From the NCBI GenBank assembly GCA_964035545.1, contig OZ037768.1, positions 14,880,175-14,944,174 of the forward strand: 64,000 nt of DNA. Direction: 5' to 3'. The stretch comes from Bugula neritina (Eukaryota > Bryozoa > Gymnolaemata > Cheilostomatida > Bugulidae). The notes below the pieces were generated by a model, which did no database searches, was not told the origin of the DNA, and saw only the letters and a list, made by a program, of their open reading frames with translations. Made by a program: the position numbers and the translations under genes. Numbering within the stretch: position 1 is the stretch's first letter; each line of letters starts with the position of its first letter. Shown in pieces: positions 1-14,660 of this stretch.

Positions 1-400
1 CACTGCAACATTCTGAATTACACTGTAACACATTGAAATACACTGCAACACAATGAATTATACTGAAATACATTGTAAGATACTGAAATACACTGCAAGA
101 TACTGCAACATAATGGAATATATGTTAACCTACTGAAATATGTTGAAAACTACTGAAATATACTGCAACATAATGCACCATAATGAAAGATACTGCAACA
201 TACTGAAATAAACTGCAAGATACTGCAACATACTGAAATACACTGCAACACACTGAAGTATACTGTAATATACAGAAATGTACCGTAAAATACTGAAATA
301 TACTTCAACATACTGAAAAACACCTAAAAATATTGAAACATACTGATATACACTGAAACATACTGAAATACACTGCAACACATTGGAATATACTGCAGTA

Positions 401-440
401 TACCGAAATATATGGTAACCTACTGAAGTATGTTGCAAAC
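401..440. repeat. Conserved GGTAACC element (example)
   Basis: Units TACCGAAATA, TATGGTAACC, TACTGAAGTA and TGTTGCAAAC occur together. The same four-unit order, with small changes (GAAATATG for GAAGTATG, TGTTACAAAC or TGTTGAAAAC), recurs many times per 10 kb and usually lies 40-90 bp from a register-shifting unit. GGTAACC is a palindromic heptamer around the central A and is more constant than most of the array. Confidence 0.8.
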
Positions 441-621
441 TACTGAAATATACTGCAACATACTGAAATACGCCGTAACATACTGAAATACACTGCAACA
501 TACTGAAATACACTGCAAGATACTGCAACATACTGAAACATACCGAAATATAAGGTAACCTACTGAAATATGTTGCAAACCACTGAAACATACTGCATAA
601 TCATGCAACAAAATGAAATAA

Positions 622-640
622 ACGGTAACACTGAAGCATA
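622..640. repeat. 8-bp register-shifting unit (example)
   Basis: ACGGTAAC (622-629) is an 8-bp unit followed directly by ACTGAAGCAT. It moves the 10-bp register back by two bases. The pair recurs throughout the array, for example near 2360, 4038, 5796, 6514, 8332, 11428, 13146, 22741, 34987, 44640, 50420 and 62844, and serves as an HOR landmark. Confidence 0.85.
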
Positions 641-3415
641 CTGCAATATACTGAAATATAGTGTAACATACTAAGACATACTGCAACATACCGAAATATA
701 TGGTAACCTACTGAAATATGTTGCAAACGACTGAAATATACTGCAACATACTGCAACATATTGAAGTATACTGCAACATACTGAAATATACTGCAAGATA
801 CTCCAACATACTGAAATACACTGTAACATACTGAAATACACTGCAACATACTGAAATACACTGCAAGATACTGCAACATACTGAAACACATTGTAAGATA
901 CTGAAATGCACTGCAACATACCGCAACATACTGCAACGTATTGAAATACACTGTAACATATTGAAAAACACTGCAACACATTGAAATATACTGCAACATA
1001 CTAAAACATACGGCAACATACTGAAATATACTGCGACACATTGAAATATAGTGCAACATACTGAAATATGCTGTAGCATACTGAAATACACTGCAATACA
1101 CTGAAGTATACTGTAATATACAGAAACGTACTGTAACATACTGAAACATACGGCAACATACTAAAATATACTGCGACACATTGAAACATACTGCAACATA
1201 CTGAAACACACCAAAACATACTAAACTCCCCTGCAACATTCTGAAATACACTGTAACACATTGAAATACACTGCAACACAGTGAATTACACTGAAATACA
1301 TTGTAAGATACGGAAACACACTGCAACATACTGCAACATAATGAAATATATGGTAACCTACTGAAATATGTTGAAAACTACTGAAATATACTGCAACATT
1401 ATGCAACATAATGAAAGATACTGCAATATACTGAAATAAACTGCAAGATACTGCAACATACTGAAATACACTGTAACATACTGAAATACACTGTAACATA
1501 TTGAAATACACTGCGACATACTGCAACATACTGAAAAACGCTGTAACATATTGAAATACACTGCAAGACACTGAAATATTCCGCAACATACCGAAATATA
1601 TGGTAATCTAATGAGATATTCTGTAACACGTTGAAGTACACTGCAACATACTGAAATACACTGCAACACACTAAATTATACTGTAATTTACAGAAATGTA
1701 CTGCAACATACTGGAATATACTGCAAGATACTGCAACATACTGAAATACACTGTAACATAATGCAATACACTGCAACATACTGAAATATATTGCATGATA
1801 CTGCAACATACTGATACACATTGTAAGATACTGAAATGCACTGCTACATACTGAAATATGCTGCATGATACTGCAACATACTCATACACATTGTAAGATA
1901 CTGAAATACACTGCAACATACCGCAACATACTGCAACGTATTGAAATACACTGTAACATATTGAAAAACACTGCAACACATTGAAATATACTGCAACATA
2001 CTGAAACATACGGCAACATACTGAAATGTACTGCGACACATTGAAATATAGTGCAACATACTGAAATATGCAGTAGCATACTGAAATACACTGCAATACA
2101 CTGAAGTATACAGTAATATACAGAATTGTACTGTAACTTACTGAAACATACGGTAACATACTAAAATATAGTGCGACACATTGAAATATACTGCAACATA
2201 CTGAAATACACTGCAACATACTGAAATACACTGTAACATATTGAAATACACTGCAACACACTGAAATATACTGAAACATACCGCAATATATGGTAACCTA
2301 CTGTAATATGTTGCAAACCACTGAAACATACTGCATCATCCTGCAACAAAATGAAATATACGGTAACACTGAAGCATACTGCAATATACTGAGATATACT
2401 GTAACAACTAAGACATACTGCAACATACCAAAAAAAATGGTTACCTACTGAAATATGTTACAAACTACTGAAACATACTGCAACATACTGCAACATAATG
2501 AAATATACTGCAACATGCTGAAAGATACTGCAACATAATGCAACATACTGAAATACACTATAGAATATTGAAATATACTGCAACATACTGAAATATACAG
2601 CAAGATACTGCGAAATACTGAAATACATAGTAAGATACCTAAATACACTGCAACATACTGCAACATACTGCAACATATTGAAATACACTGTAACATATTG
2701 AAAAACACTGCAACACATTGAAATATACCGCAACATACCGAAGTATATGGTAGCCTACTGAAATATACTGCGACATACTGAAATACACTGTAACGTACTG
2801 AAATACACTGCAACATACTGAAATACACTGTAACATATTAAAATACACTGCAACACACTGAAATATACTGAAACATAACGAAATATATGGTAACCCACTA
2901 AAATATGTTGCAAACCACTGAAATATACTGCAACATACTGCAACATAATGAAGTATACTGCAACATAGTGAAATATACTGCAAGATACTGCAACATACTG
3001 AAATACACTGTAACGTACTGAAATACACTGCAACATACTGAAATATACTGCATGATACTGCAACATACTGATACACATTGTAAGATACTGAAATACACTG
3101 CAACATACCGCAACATACTGCAACGTATTGAAATACACTGTAACATATTGAAAAACACTGCAACACATCGAAATATACTGCAACATACTGAAACATACGG
3201 CAACATACTGAAATATACTGCGACACATTGAAATATAGTGCAACATACTGAAATATGCTGTAGCATACTGAAATACACTGCAATACACTGAAGTATACTG
3301 TAATATACAGAAACGTACTGTAACATACTGAAACATACGGCAACATACTAAAATATACTGCAACACATTGAAATATACTGCAACATACTGAAATACACCG
3401 TAACATACTAAACTC

Positions 3416-5945
3416 CACTGCAACATTCTGAATTACACTGTAACACATTGAAATACACTGCAACACAATGAATTATACTGAAATACATTGTAAGATACTG
3501 AAATACACTGCAAGATACTGCAACATAATGGAATATATGTTAACCTACTGAAATATGTTGAAAACTACTGAAATATACTGCAACATAATGCACCATAATG
3601 AAAGATACTGCAACATACTGAAATAAACTGCAAGATACTGCAACATACTGAAATACACTGCAACACACTGAAGTATACTGTAATATACAGAAATGTACCG
3701 TAAAATACTGAAATATACTTCAACATACTGAAAAACACCTAAAAATATTGAAACATACTGATATACACTGAAACATACTGAAATACACTGCAACACATTG
3801 GAATATACTGCAGTATACCGAAATATATGGTAACCTACTGAAGTATGTTGCAAACTACTGAAATATACTGCAACATACTGAAATACGCCGTAACATACTG
3901 AAATACACTGCAACATACTGAAATACACTGCAAGATACTGCAACATACTGAAACATACCGAAATATAAGGTAACCTACTGAAATATGTTGCAAACCACTG
4001 AAACATACTGCATAATCATGCAACAAAATGAAATAAACGGTAACACTGAAGCATACTGCAATATACTGAAATATAGTGTAACATACTAAGACATACTGCA
4101 ACATACCGAAATATATGGTAACCTACTGAAATATGTTGCAAACGACTGAAATATACTGCAACATACTGCAACATATTGAAGTATACTGCAACATACTGAA
4201 ATATACTGCAAGATACTCCAACATACTGAAATACACTGTAACATACTGAAATACACTGCAACATACTGAAATACACTGCAAGATACTGCAACATACTGAA
4301 ACACATTGTAAGATACTGAAATGCACTGCAACATACCGCAACATACTGCAACGTATTGAAATACACTGTAACATATTGAAAAACACTGCAACACATTGAA
4401 ATATACTGCAACATACTAAAACATACGGCAACATACTGAAATATACTGCGACACATTGAAATATAGTGCAACATACTGAAATATGCTGTAGCATACTGAA
4501 ATACACTGCAATACACTGAAGTATACTGTAATATACAGAAACGTACTGTAACATACTGAAACATACGGCAACATACTAAAATATACTGCGACACATTGAA
4601 ACATACTGCAACATACTGAAACACACCAAAACATACTAAACTCCCCTGCAACATTCTGAAATACACTGTAACACATTGAAATACACTGCAACACAGTGAA
4701 TTACACTGAAATACATTGTAAGATACGGAAACACACTGCAACATACTGCAACATAATGAAATATATGGTAACCTACTGAAATATGTTGAAAACTACTGAA
4801 ATATACTGCAACATTATGCAACATAATGAAAGATACTGCAATATACTGAAATAAACTGCAAGATACTGCAACATACTGAAATACACTGTAACATACTGAA
4901 ATACACTGTAACATATTGAAATACACTGCGACATACTGCAACATACTGAAAAACGCTGTAACATATTGAAATACACTGCAAGACACTGAAATATGCCGCA
5001 ACATACCGAAATATATGGTAATCTAATGAGATATACTGTAACACGTTGAAGTACACTGCAACATACTGAAATACACTGCAACACACTAAATTATACTGTA
5101 ATTTACAGAAATGTACTGCAACATACTGGAATATACTGCAAGATACTGCAACATACTGAAATACACTGTAACATAATGCAATACACTGCAACATACTGAA
5201 ATATACTGCATGATACTGCAACATACTGATACACATTGTAAGATACTGAAATGCACTGCAACATACTGAAATATGCTGCATGATACTGCAACATACTCAT
5301 ACACATTGTAAGATACTGAAATACACTGCAACATACCGCAACATACTGCAACGTATTGAATTACACTGTAACATATTGAAAAACACTGCAACACATTGAA
5401 ATATACTGCAACATACTGAAACATACGGCAACATACTGAAATGTACTGCGACACATTGAAATATAGTGCAACATACTGAAATATGCTGTAGCATACTGAA
5501 ATACACTGCAATACACTGAAGTATACTGTAATATATAGAATTGTACTGTAACATACTGAAACATACGGTAACATACTAAAATATACTGCGACACATTGAA
5601 ATATACTGCAACATACTGAAATACACCGTAACATACTGAAATACACTGCAACATACTGAAATGCACTGTAACATATTGAAATACACTGCAACACACTGAA
5701 ATATACTGAAACATACCGAAATATATGGTAACCTACTGAAATATGTTGCAAACCACTGAAACATACTGCATCATCCTGCAACAAAATTAAATATACGGTA
5801 ACACTGAAGCATACTGCAATATACTGAAATATACTGTAACATACTAAGACACACTGCAACATACCGAAAAATATGGTAACCTACTGAAATATGTTACAAA
5901 CTACTGAAATATACTGCAGCATACTGCAACATAATGAAATATACT
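3416..5945. repeat. 3.4-kb higher-order repeat, copy 2 (matching part)
   Basis: Near-identical counterpart of 1-2510. It carries one extra dimer near 5620-5640 relative to copy 1. Few substitutions separate the copies, for example ATTCCG at 1578-1583 against ATGCCG in the equivalent place of this copy. Confidence 0.85.
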
Positions 5946-6730
5946 GCAACATAATGAAATATACTGCAACATACTGAAAGATACTGCAAGTTACTGCAAA
6001 ATACTGAAATACATTGTAAGATACCTAAATACACTGCAACATACTGCAACATACTGCAACATATTGAAATACACTGTAACATATTGAAAAACACTGCAAC
6101 ACATTGAAATATACCGCAACATACCGAAGTATATGGTAGCCTACTGAAATATACTGCGACATACTGAAATACACTGTAACGTACTGAAATACACTGCAAC
6201 ATACTGAAATACACTGTAACATATTAAAATACACTGCAACACACTGAAATATACTGAAACATACCGAAATATATGGTAACCCACTGAAATATGTTGCAAA
6301 CCACTGAAATATACTGCAACATACTGCAACATAATGAAGTATACTGCAACAGACTGAAATATACTGCAACATACTGAAATACACTGTAACATATTGAAAT
6401 ACACTGCAACACACTGAAATATACTGAAACATACCGAAATATATGGTAACCTACTGAAATATGTTGCAAACCACTGAAACATACTGCATCATCCTGCAAC
6501 AAAATGAAGTATACGGTAACACTGAAGCATACTGCAACATACTGGAACATACTAAGACATACTCCAACATACCGAAAAATATGGTAACCTACTGAAATAT
6601 GTTACAAACTATTGAAATATACTGCAGCATACTGCAACATAATGGAATATACTGCAACATACTGAAAGATACTGCAACATACTGAAATACACTATAGAAT
6701 ACCGAAATATACTGCAACATACTGAAATAT
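5946..6730. repeat. Satellite between HOR blocks
   Basis: Ordinary decamers with the landmark order (GGTAACC element, ACGGTAAC short unit near 6514, CCTAAATAC units). No gene or unrelated sequence is seen. It resembles the diverged second half of the 3.4-kb HOR. Confidence 0.8.
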
Positions 6731-7798
6731 ACTGCAAGATACTGCAAAATACTGAAATACATTGTGAGATACCTAAATACACTGCAACATACTGCAACAT
6801 ACTGCAACATATTGAAATACACTGTAACATATTGAAAAACACTGCATCACATTGAAATATACCGCAACATACCGAAGTATATGGTAGCCTACTGAAATAT
6901 ACTGCGACATACTGAAATACACTGTAACGTACTAAAATACACTGCAACATACTGAAATACACTGTAACATATTAAAATACACTGCAACACACTGAAATAT
7001 ACTGAAACATACCGAAATATATGGTAACCCACTGAAATATGTGGCAAACCACTGAAATAGACTGCAACATACTGCAACATAATGAAGTATACTGCAACAG
7101 ACTGAAATATACGGCAAGAAACTGCAACACACCGAAATACACTGTAACATACTGAAGTACAATGCAATATACTGATATATACTGCATGATACAGCAACAT
7201 ACTGATACACATTGTAAGATACTGAAATACACTGCAACATACCGCAACATACTGCAACGTATTGAAATACACTGTAACATATTGAAAAACACTGCAACAC
7301 ATTTAAATATACTGCAACATACTGAAACATACGGCAACATACTAAAATATACTGCGACACATTGAAATATAGTGCAACATACTGAAATATGCTGTAGCAT
7401 ACTGAAATACACTGCAATACACTGAAGTATACTGTAATATACAGGAACGTACTGTAACATACTGAAACATACGGCAACATACTAAAATATACTGCGACAC
7501 ATTGAAAGATCCTGCAACATACTGAAATATACCGTAACATACTAAACTCCACTGCGACATTCTGAAATACACTGTAACACATTAAAATACACTGCAACAC
7601 ATTGAATTATACTGAAATACATCGTAGGATACTGAAATACACTGCAAGATATTGCAACATAATGGAATATATGGTAACCTACTGAAATATGTTGAAAACT
7701 ACTGAAATATACTGCAACATACTGCAACATAATGAAAGATACTGCAACATACTGATATAAACTGCAAGACACCGCAACATACTGAAATACACTGCAAC

Positions 7799-7870
7799 AC
7801 ACTAAGGTATACTGTAACATACACAAATTTACTGTAACATACTGAAACATGCCGCAGCATTTATAATATA
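7799..7870. repeat. Irregular satellite patch with a 9-bp unit
   Basis: A locally degenerate stretch with ACTAAGGTAT, ACACAAATTT, GCCGCAGCAT and then a 9-bp unit TTATAATAT, which moves the 10-bp register back by one base. The same patch is conserved at about 15729-15800. It is the least regular satellite seen outside the LINE, but it contains no separate gene or element that I can recognise. Confidence 0.7.
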
Positions 7871-9510
7871 CTGCAACAGATTGAAATATACTGCACCATA
7901 CTGAAATATGCTGTAGCATACTGAAATACACTGCAACACACTGAAGTATACTGTAACATACAGAAATGTACTGTAAAATACTGAAATATACTTCAACATA
8001 CTGAAAACTACCTAAAAATATTGAAACATACTGATATACACTGAAACATACTGAAATACACTGCAACACATTGGAATATACTGCAACATACTGAAATATA
8101 TGGTAACCTACTGAAGTATGTTGCAAACAACTGAAATATACTGCAACATACTGAAATACGCCAGAACATACTGAAATACACTGCAACATACTGAAATACA
8201 CTGTAACAAATTGAAATACACTGCAACACACTGAAATATACTGAAACATACCGAAATATAAGGTAACCTACCGAAATATGTTGCAAACCACTGAAACATA
8301 CTGCATAATCCTGCAACAAAATGAAATAAACGGTAACACTGAAGCATACTGCAATATACTGAAATACACTGTAACATACTAAGACATACTGCAACATACC
8401 GAAATTTATGGTAACCTACTGAAATATGTTGCAAACGACTGAAATATACTGCAACATACTGCAACATATTGAAGTATACTGCAACATACTGAAATATACT
8501 GCAAGATACTGCAACATACTGAAATACACTGTAACATACTGAAATACACTGCAACATACTGAAATATACTGCAAGATACTGCAACATACTGAAACACATT
8601 GTAAGATACTGAAATGCACTGCAACATACTGCAACATACTGCAACGTATTGAAATACACTGTAACATATTGAAAAACACTGCAACACGTTGAAATATACT
8701 GCAACATACTGAAATACACTGCAAGATACTGCAAAATACTGAAATACATTGTGAGATACCTAAATACACTGCAACATACTGCAACTTACTGCAACATATT
8801 GAAATCCATTGTAACATATTGAAAAACACTGCAACACATTGAAATATACCGCAACATACCGAAGTATATGGTAGCCTACTGAAATATACTGCGACATACT
8901 GAAATACACTGTAACGTACTAAAATACACTGCAACATACTGAAATACACTGTAACATATTAAAATACACTGCAACACACTGAAATATACTGAAACATACC
9001 GAAATATATGGTAACCCACTGAAATATGTTGCAAACCACTGAAATAGACTGCAACATACTGCAACATAATGAAGTATACTGCAACAGACTGAAATATACG
9101 GCAAGAAACTGCAACACACCGAAATACACTGTAACATACTGAAGTACACTGCAACATACTGAAATATACTGCATGATACTGCAACATACTGATACACATT
9201 GTAAGATACTGAAATACACTGCAACATACCGCAACATACTGCAACGTATTGAAATACACTGTAACATATTGAAAAACACTGCAACACATTGAAATATACT
9301 GCAACATACTGAAACATACGGCAACATACTGAAATATACTGCGACACATTGAAATATAGTGCAACATACTGAAATATGCTGTAGCATACTGAAACACACT
9401 GCAATACACTGAAGTATACTGTAATATACAGGAACGTACTGTAACATACTGAAACATACGGCAACATACTAAAATATACTACGACACATTGAAAGATCCT
9501 GCAACATACT

Positions 9511-10030
9511 GAAATACACTGTAACATACTGAAATACACTGCAACATACTGTAATATACTGCAAGATACTGCAACATACTGAAACACATTGTAAGATACT
9601 GAAATGCATTGCAACATACCGCAACATACTGCAACGTATTGAAATACACTGTAACATATTGAAAAACACTGCAACACATTGAAATATACTGCAACATACT
9701 GAAATATACTGCAAGATACTGCAAAATACTGAAATACATTGTGAGATACCTAAATACACTGCAACATACTGAAATACACTGTAACATACTGAAATACACT
9801 GCAACATACTGAAATATACTGCAAGATACTGCAACATACTGAAACACATTGTAAGATACTGAAATGCACTGCAACATACCGCAACATACTGCAACGTATT
9901 GAAATACACTGTAACATATTGAAAAACACTGCAACACATTGAAATATACTGCAACATACTGAAATATACTGCAAGATACTGCAAAATACTGAAATACATT
10001 GTGAGATACCTAAATACACTGCAACATACT
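9511..10030. repeat. 260-bp local tandem duplication
   Basis: 9511-9770 is repeated at 9771-10030 with few changes (for example ACTGTAATAT against ACTGAAATAT). The same structure is present at 17441-17960 in the partner block, so it arose before the 7930-bp-offset copy was made. Confidence 0.8.
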
Positions 10031-10140
10031 GCAACATACTGCAACATATTGAAATACACTGTAACATATTGAAAAACACTGCAACACATTGAAATATACC
10101 GCAACATACCGAAGTATATGGTAGCCCACTGAAATATACT

Positions 10141-13100
10141 GCGACATACTGAAATACACTGTAACGTACTAAAATACACTGCAACATACTGAAATACACT
10201 GTAACATATTAAAATACACTGCAACACACTGAAATATACTGAAACATACCGAAATATATGGTAACCCACTGAAATATGTGGCAAACCACTGAAATAGACT
10301 GCAACATACTGCAACATAATGAAGTATACTGCAACAGACTGAAATATACGGCAAGAAACTGCAACACACCGAAATACACTGTAACATACTGAAGTACACT
10401 GCAACATACTGAAATATACTGCATGATACTGCAACATACTGATACACATGTAAGATACTGAAATACACTGCAACATACCGCAACATACTGCAACGTATTG
10501 AAATACACTGTAACATATTGAAAAACACTGCAACACCTTGAAATATACTGCAACATACTGAAACATACGGCAACATACTGAAATTTACTGCGACACATTG
10601 AAATATAGTGCAACATACTGAAATATACTGTAGCATACTGAAATACACTGCAATACACTGAAGTATACTGTAATATACAGGAACGTACTGTAACATACTG
10701 AAACATACGGCAACATACTAAAATATACTGCGACACATTGAAAGATCCTGCAACATACTGAAATACACCGTAACATACTAAACTCCACTGCGACATTCTG
10801 AAATACACTGTAACACATTAAAATACACTGCAACACATTGAATTATACTGAAATACATCGTAGGATACTGAAATACACTGCAAGATATTGCAACATAATG
10901 GAATATATGGTAACCTACTGAAATATGTTGAAAACTACTGAAATATACTGCAACATAATGCAACATAATGAAAGAGACTGCAACATACTGATATAAACTG
11001 CAAGATACTGCAACATACTGAAATACACTGCAACACACTGAAGTATACTGTAATATACAGAAATGTACTGTAAAATACTGAAATATACTTCAACATACTG
11101 AAAACTACCTAAAAATATTGAAACATACTGATATACACTGAAACATACTGAAATACACTGCAACACATTGGAATATACTGCAACATACTGAAATATATGG
11201 TAACCTACTGAAGTATGTTGCAAACAACTGAAATATACTGCAACATACTGAAATAAGCCAGAACATACTGAAATACACTGCAACATACTGAAATACACTG
11301 TAACAAATTGAAATACACTGCAACACACTGAAATATACTGAAACATACCGAAATATAAGGTAACCTACTGAAATATGTTGCAAACCACTGAAACATCCTG
11401 CATAATCCTGCAACAAAATGAAATAAACGGTAACACTGAAGCATACTGCAATATACTGAAATACACTGTAACATACTAAGACATACTGCAACATACCGAA
11501 ATATATGGTAACCTACTGAAATATGTTGCAAACGACTGAAATATACTGCAACATACCGCAACATATTGAAGTATACTGCAACATACTGAAATATACTGCA
11601 AGATACTGCAACATACTGAAATACACTGTAACATACTGAAATACACTGCAACATACTGAATTATACTGCAAGATACTGCAACATACTGAAACACATTGTA
11701 AGATACTGAAATACACTGCAACATACCGCAACATACTGCAACGTATTGAAATACACTGTAACATATTGAAAAACACTGCAACACATTGAAATATACTGCA
11801 ACATACTAAAACATACGGCAACATACTGAAATATACTGCGACACATTGAAATATAGTGCAACATACTGAAATATGCTGTAGCATACTGAAATACACTGCA
11901 ATACACTCAAGTATACTGTAATATACAGAAACGTACTGTAACATACTGAAACATACGGCAACATACTAAAATATACTGCGACACATTGAAACATACTGCA
12001 ACATACTGAAATACACCAAAACATACTAAACTCCACTGCAACAATCTGAAATACACTGTAACACATTGAAATACACTGCAACACAGTGAATTACACTGAA
12101 ATACATTGTAAGATACGGAAACACACTGCAACATACTGCAACATAATGAAATATACGGTAACCTACTGAAATATGTTGAAAACTACTGAAATATACTGCA
12201 ACATTATGCAACATAATGAAAGATACTGCAATATACTGAAATAAACTGCAAGATACTGCAACATACTGAAATACACTGTAACATACTGAAATACACTGTA
12301 ACATATTGAAATACACTGCGACATACTGCAACATACTGAAAAACGCTGTAACATATTGAAATACACTGCAACACATTGAAATATTCCGCAACATACCGAA
12401 ATATATGGTAACCTAATGAGATATACTGTAACACGTTGAAGTACACTGCAATATACTGAAATACACTGCAACACACTAAATTATACTGTAATTTACAGAA
12501 ATGTATTGCAACATACTGGAATATACTGCAAGATACTGCAACATACTGAAATATACTGCATGATACTGCAACATACTGATACACATTGTAAGATACTGAA
12601 ATGCACTGCAACACACTGAAATATACTGCATGATACTGCAACATACTCATACACATTGTAAGATACTGAAATACACTGCAACAAACCGCAACATACTGCA
12701 ACGTATTGAAATACACTGTAACATATTGAAAAACACTGCAACACATTGAAATATACTGCAACATACTGAAACATACGGCAACATACTGAAATGTACTGCG
12801 ACACATTGAAATATAGTGCAACATACTGAAATATGCTGTAGCATACTGAAATACACTGCAATACACTGAAGTATACTGTAATATACCGAATTGTACTGTA
12901 ACATACTGAAACATACGGTAACATACTAAAATAAACTGCGACACATTGAAATATACTGCAACATACTGAAATACACCGTAACATACTGAAATACACTGCA
13001 ACATACTGAAATACACTGTAACATATTGAAATACACTGCAACACACTGAAATATACTGAAACATACCGAAATATTTGGTAACCTACTGAAATATGTTGCA

Positions 13101-14660
13101 AACCACTGAAACATACTGCATCATCCTGCAACAAAATGAAATATACGGTAACACTGAAGCATACTGCAATATACTGAAATATACTGTAACATACTAAGAC
13201 ATACTGCAACATACCGAAAAATATGGTTGCCTACTGAAATATGTTACAAACTACTGAAACATACTGCAACATACTGCAACATAATGAAATATACTGCAAC
13301 ATAATGAAATATACTGCAACATACTGAAAAATACTGCAAGTTACTGCAAAATACTGAAATACATTGTAAGATACCTAAATACACTGCAACATACTGCAAC
13401 ATACTGCAACATATTGAAATACACGGTAACATATTGAAAAACACTGCAACACATTGAAATATACCGCAACATACCGAAGTATATGGTAGCCTACTGAAAT
13501 ATGCTGCGACATACTGAAATACACTGTAACGTACTGAAATACACTGCAACATACTGAAATACATTGTAACATATTAAAATACACTGCAACACACTGAAAT
13601 ATACTGAAACATACCGAAATATATGGTAACCCACTGAAATATGTTGCAAACCACTGAAATATACTGCAACATTCTGCAACATAATGAAGTATACTGCAAC
13701 AGACTGAAACATACTGCAACATACTTAAATACACTGTAACATATTGAAATACACTGCAACACACTGAAATATACTGAAACATACCGAAATATATGGTAAC
13801 CTACTGAAATATGTTGCAAACCACTGAAACATACTGCATCATCCTGCAACAAAATGAAGTATACGGTAACACTGAAGCATACTGCAACATACTGTAACAT
13901 ACTAAGACATACTGCAACATACCGAAAAATATGGTAACCTACTGAAATATGTTACAAACTATTGAAATATACTGCAGCATACTGCAACATAATGAAATAT
14001 ACTGCAACATACTGAAAGATACTGCAACATACTGAAATACACTATAGAATAGCGAAATATACTGCAACATACTGAAATATACTGCAAGATACTGCAAAAC
14101 ACTGAAATACATTGTAAGATACCTAAATACACTGCAACATACTGCAACATACTGCAACATATTGAAATACACTGTAACATATTGAAAAACACTGCAACAC
14201 ATTGAAATATACTGCAACATACTGAAACATACGGCAACATACTGAAATATACTGCGACACATTGAAATATAGTGCAACATATTGAAATATGCTGTAGCAT
14301 ACTGAAATACACTGCAATACACTGAAGTATACTGTAATATACAGGAACGTACTGTAACATACTGAAACATACGGCAACATACTAAAATATACTGCGACAC
14401 ATTGAAAGATCCTGCAACATACTGAAATACACCGTAACATACTAAACTCCACTGCGACATTCTGAATTACACTGTAACACATTAAAATACACTGCAACAC
14501 ATTGAATTATACTGAAATACATCGTAGGATACTGAAATACACTGCAAGATATTGCAACATAATGGAATATATGGTAACCTACTGAAATATGTTGAAAACT
14601 ACTGAAATATACTGCAACATAATGCAACATAATGAAAGATACTGCAACATACTGATATAA
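10141..14660. repeat. Mosaic satellite between the 3.41-kb blocks
   Basis: Satellite only. Pieces match elsewhere at different offsets: 10915-11346 with 21080-21511 (10165 bp), about 11513-12474 with 22826-23784 (11313 bp), 12647-12904 with 18400-18657 (5753 bp), and 13244-13900 with 19295-19951 (6051 bp). The changing offsets show patchwork copying or repeated unequal exchange. No gene is seen. Confidence 0.75.

Larger units (their letters stand above)
1..3415. repeat. 3.4-kb higher-order repeat, copy 1
   Basis: Bases from 1 match bases from 3416 almost perfectly at an offset of 3415 bp up to about 2180. A 20-bp (one dimer) indel then changes the offset to 3435, and a 1-bp deletion near 2406 (a 9-bp unit, GTAACAACTA) changes it to 3436. 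After about 2510 the two copies diverge into related but different decamer orders. The 8-bp register-shifting unit occurs near 622 and 2360, dividing this copy into two ~1.7-kb halves. Confidence 0.85.
6731..10140. repeat. 3.41-kb block, copy 1 (partner at 14661)
   Basis: Matches 14661-18070 at a constant offset of 7930 bp with only scattered substitutions. The match begins at ACTGCAAGAT (6731) and breaks at 10141, where this copy reads GCGACATACT and the partner reads GTAACACGTT. Its length is close to the 3415-bp HOR offset at the window start, so it is probably one HOR unit copied as a whole. Confidence 0.88.

Noticed and set aside
7162-7365. Plus-strand 67-codon frame (also at 15092-15295)
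   Set aside because: It is satellite in which the usual TGA is by chance absent from one frame. It has no start context or domain, and the second copy exists only because the block is duplicated.
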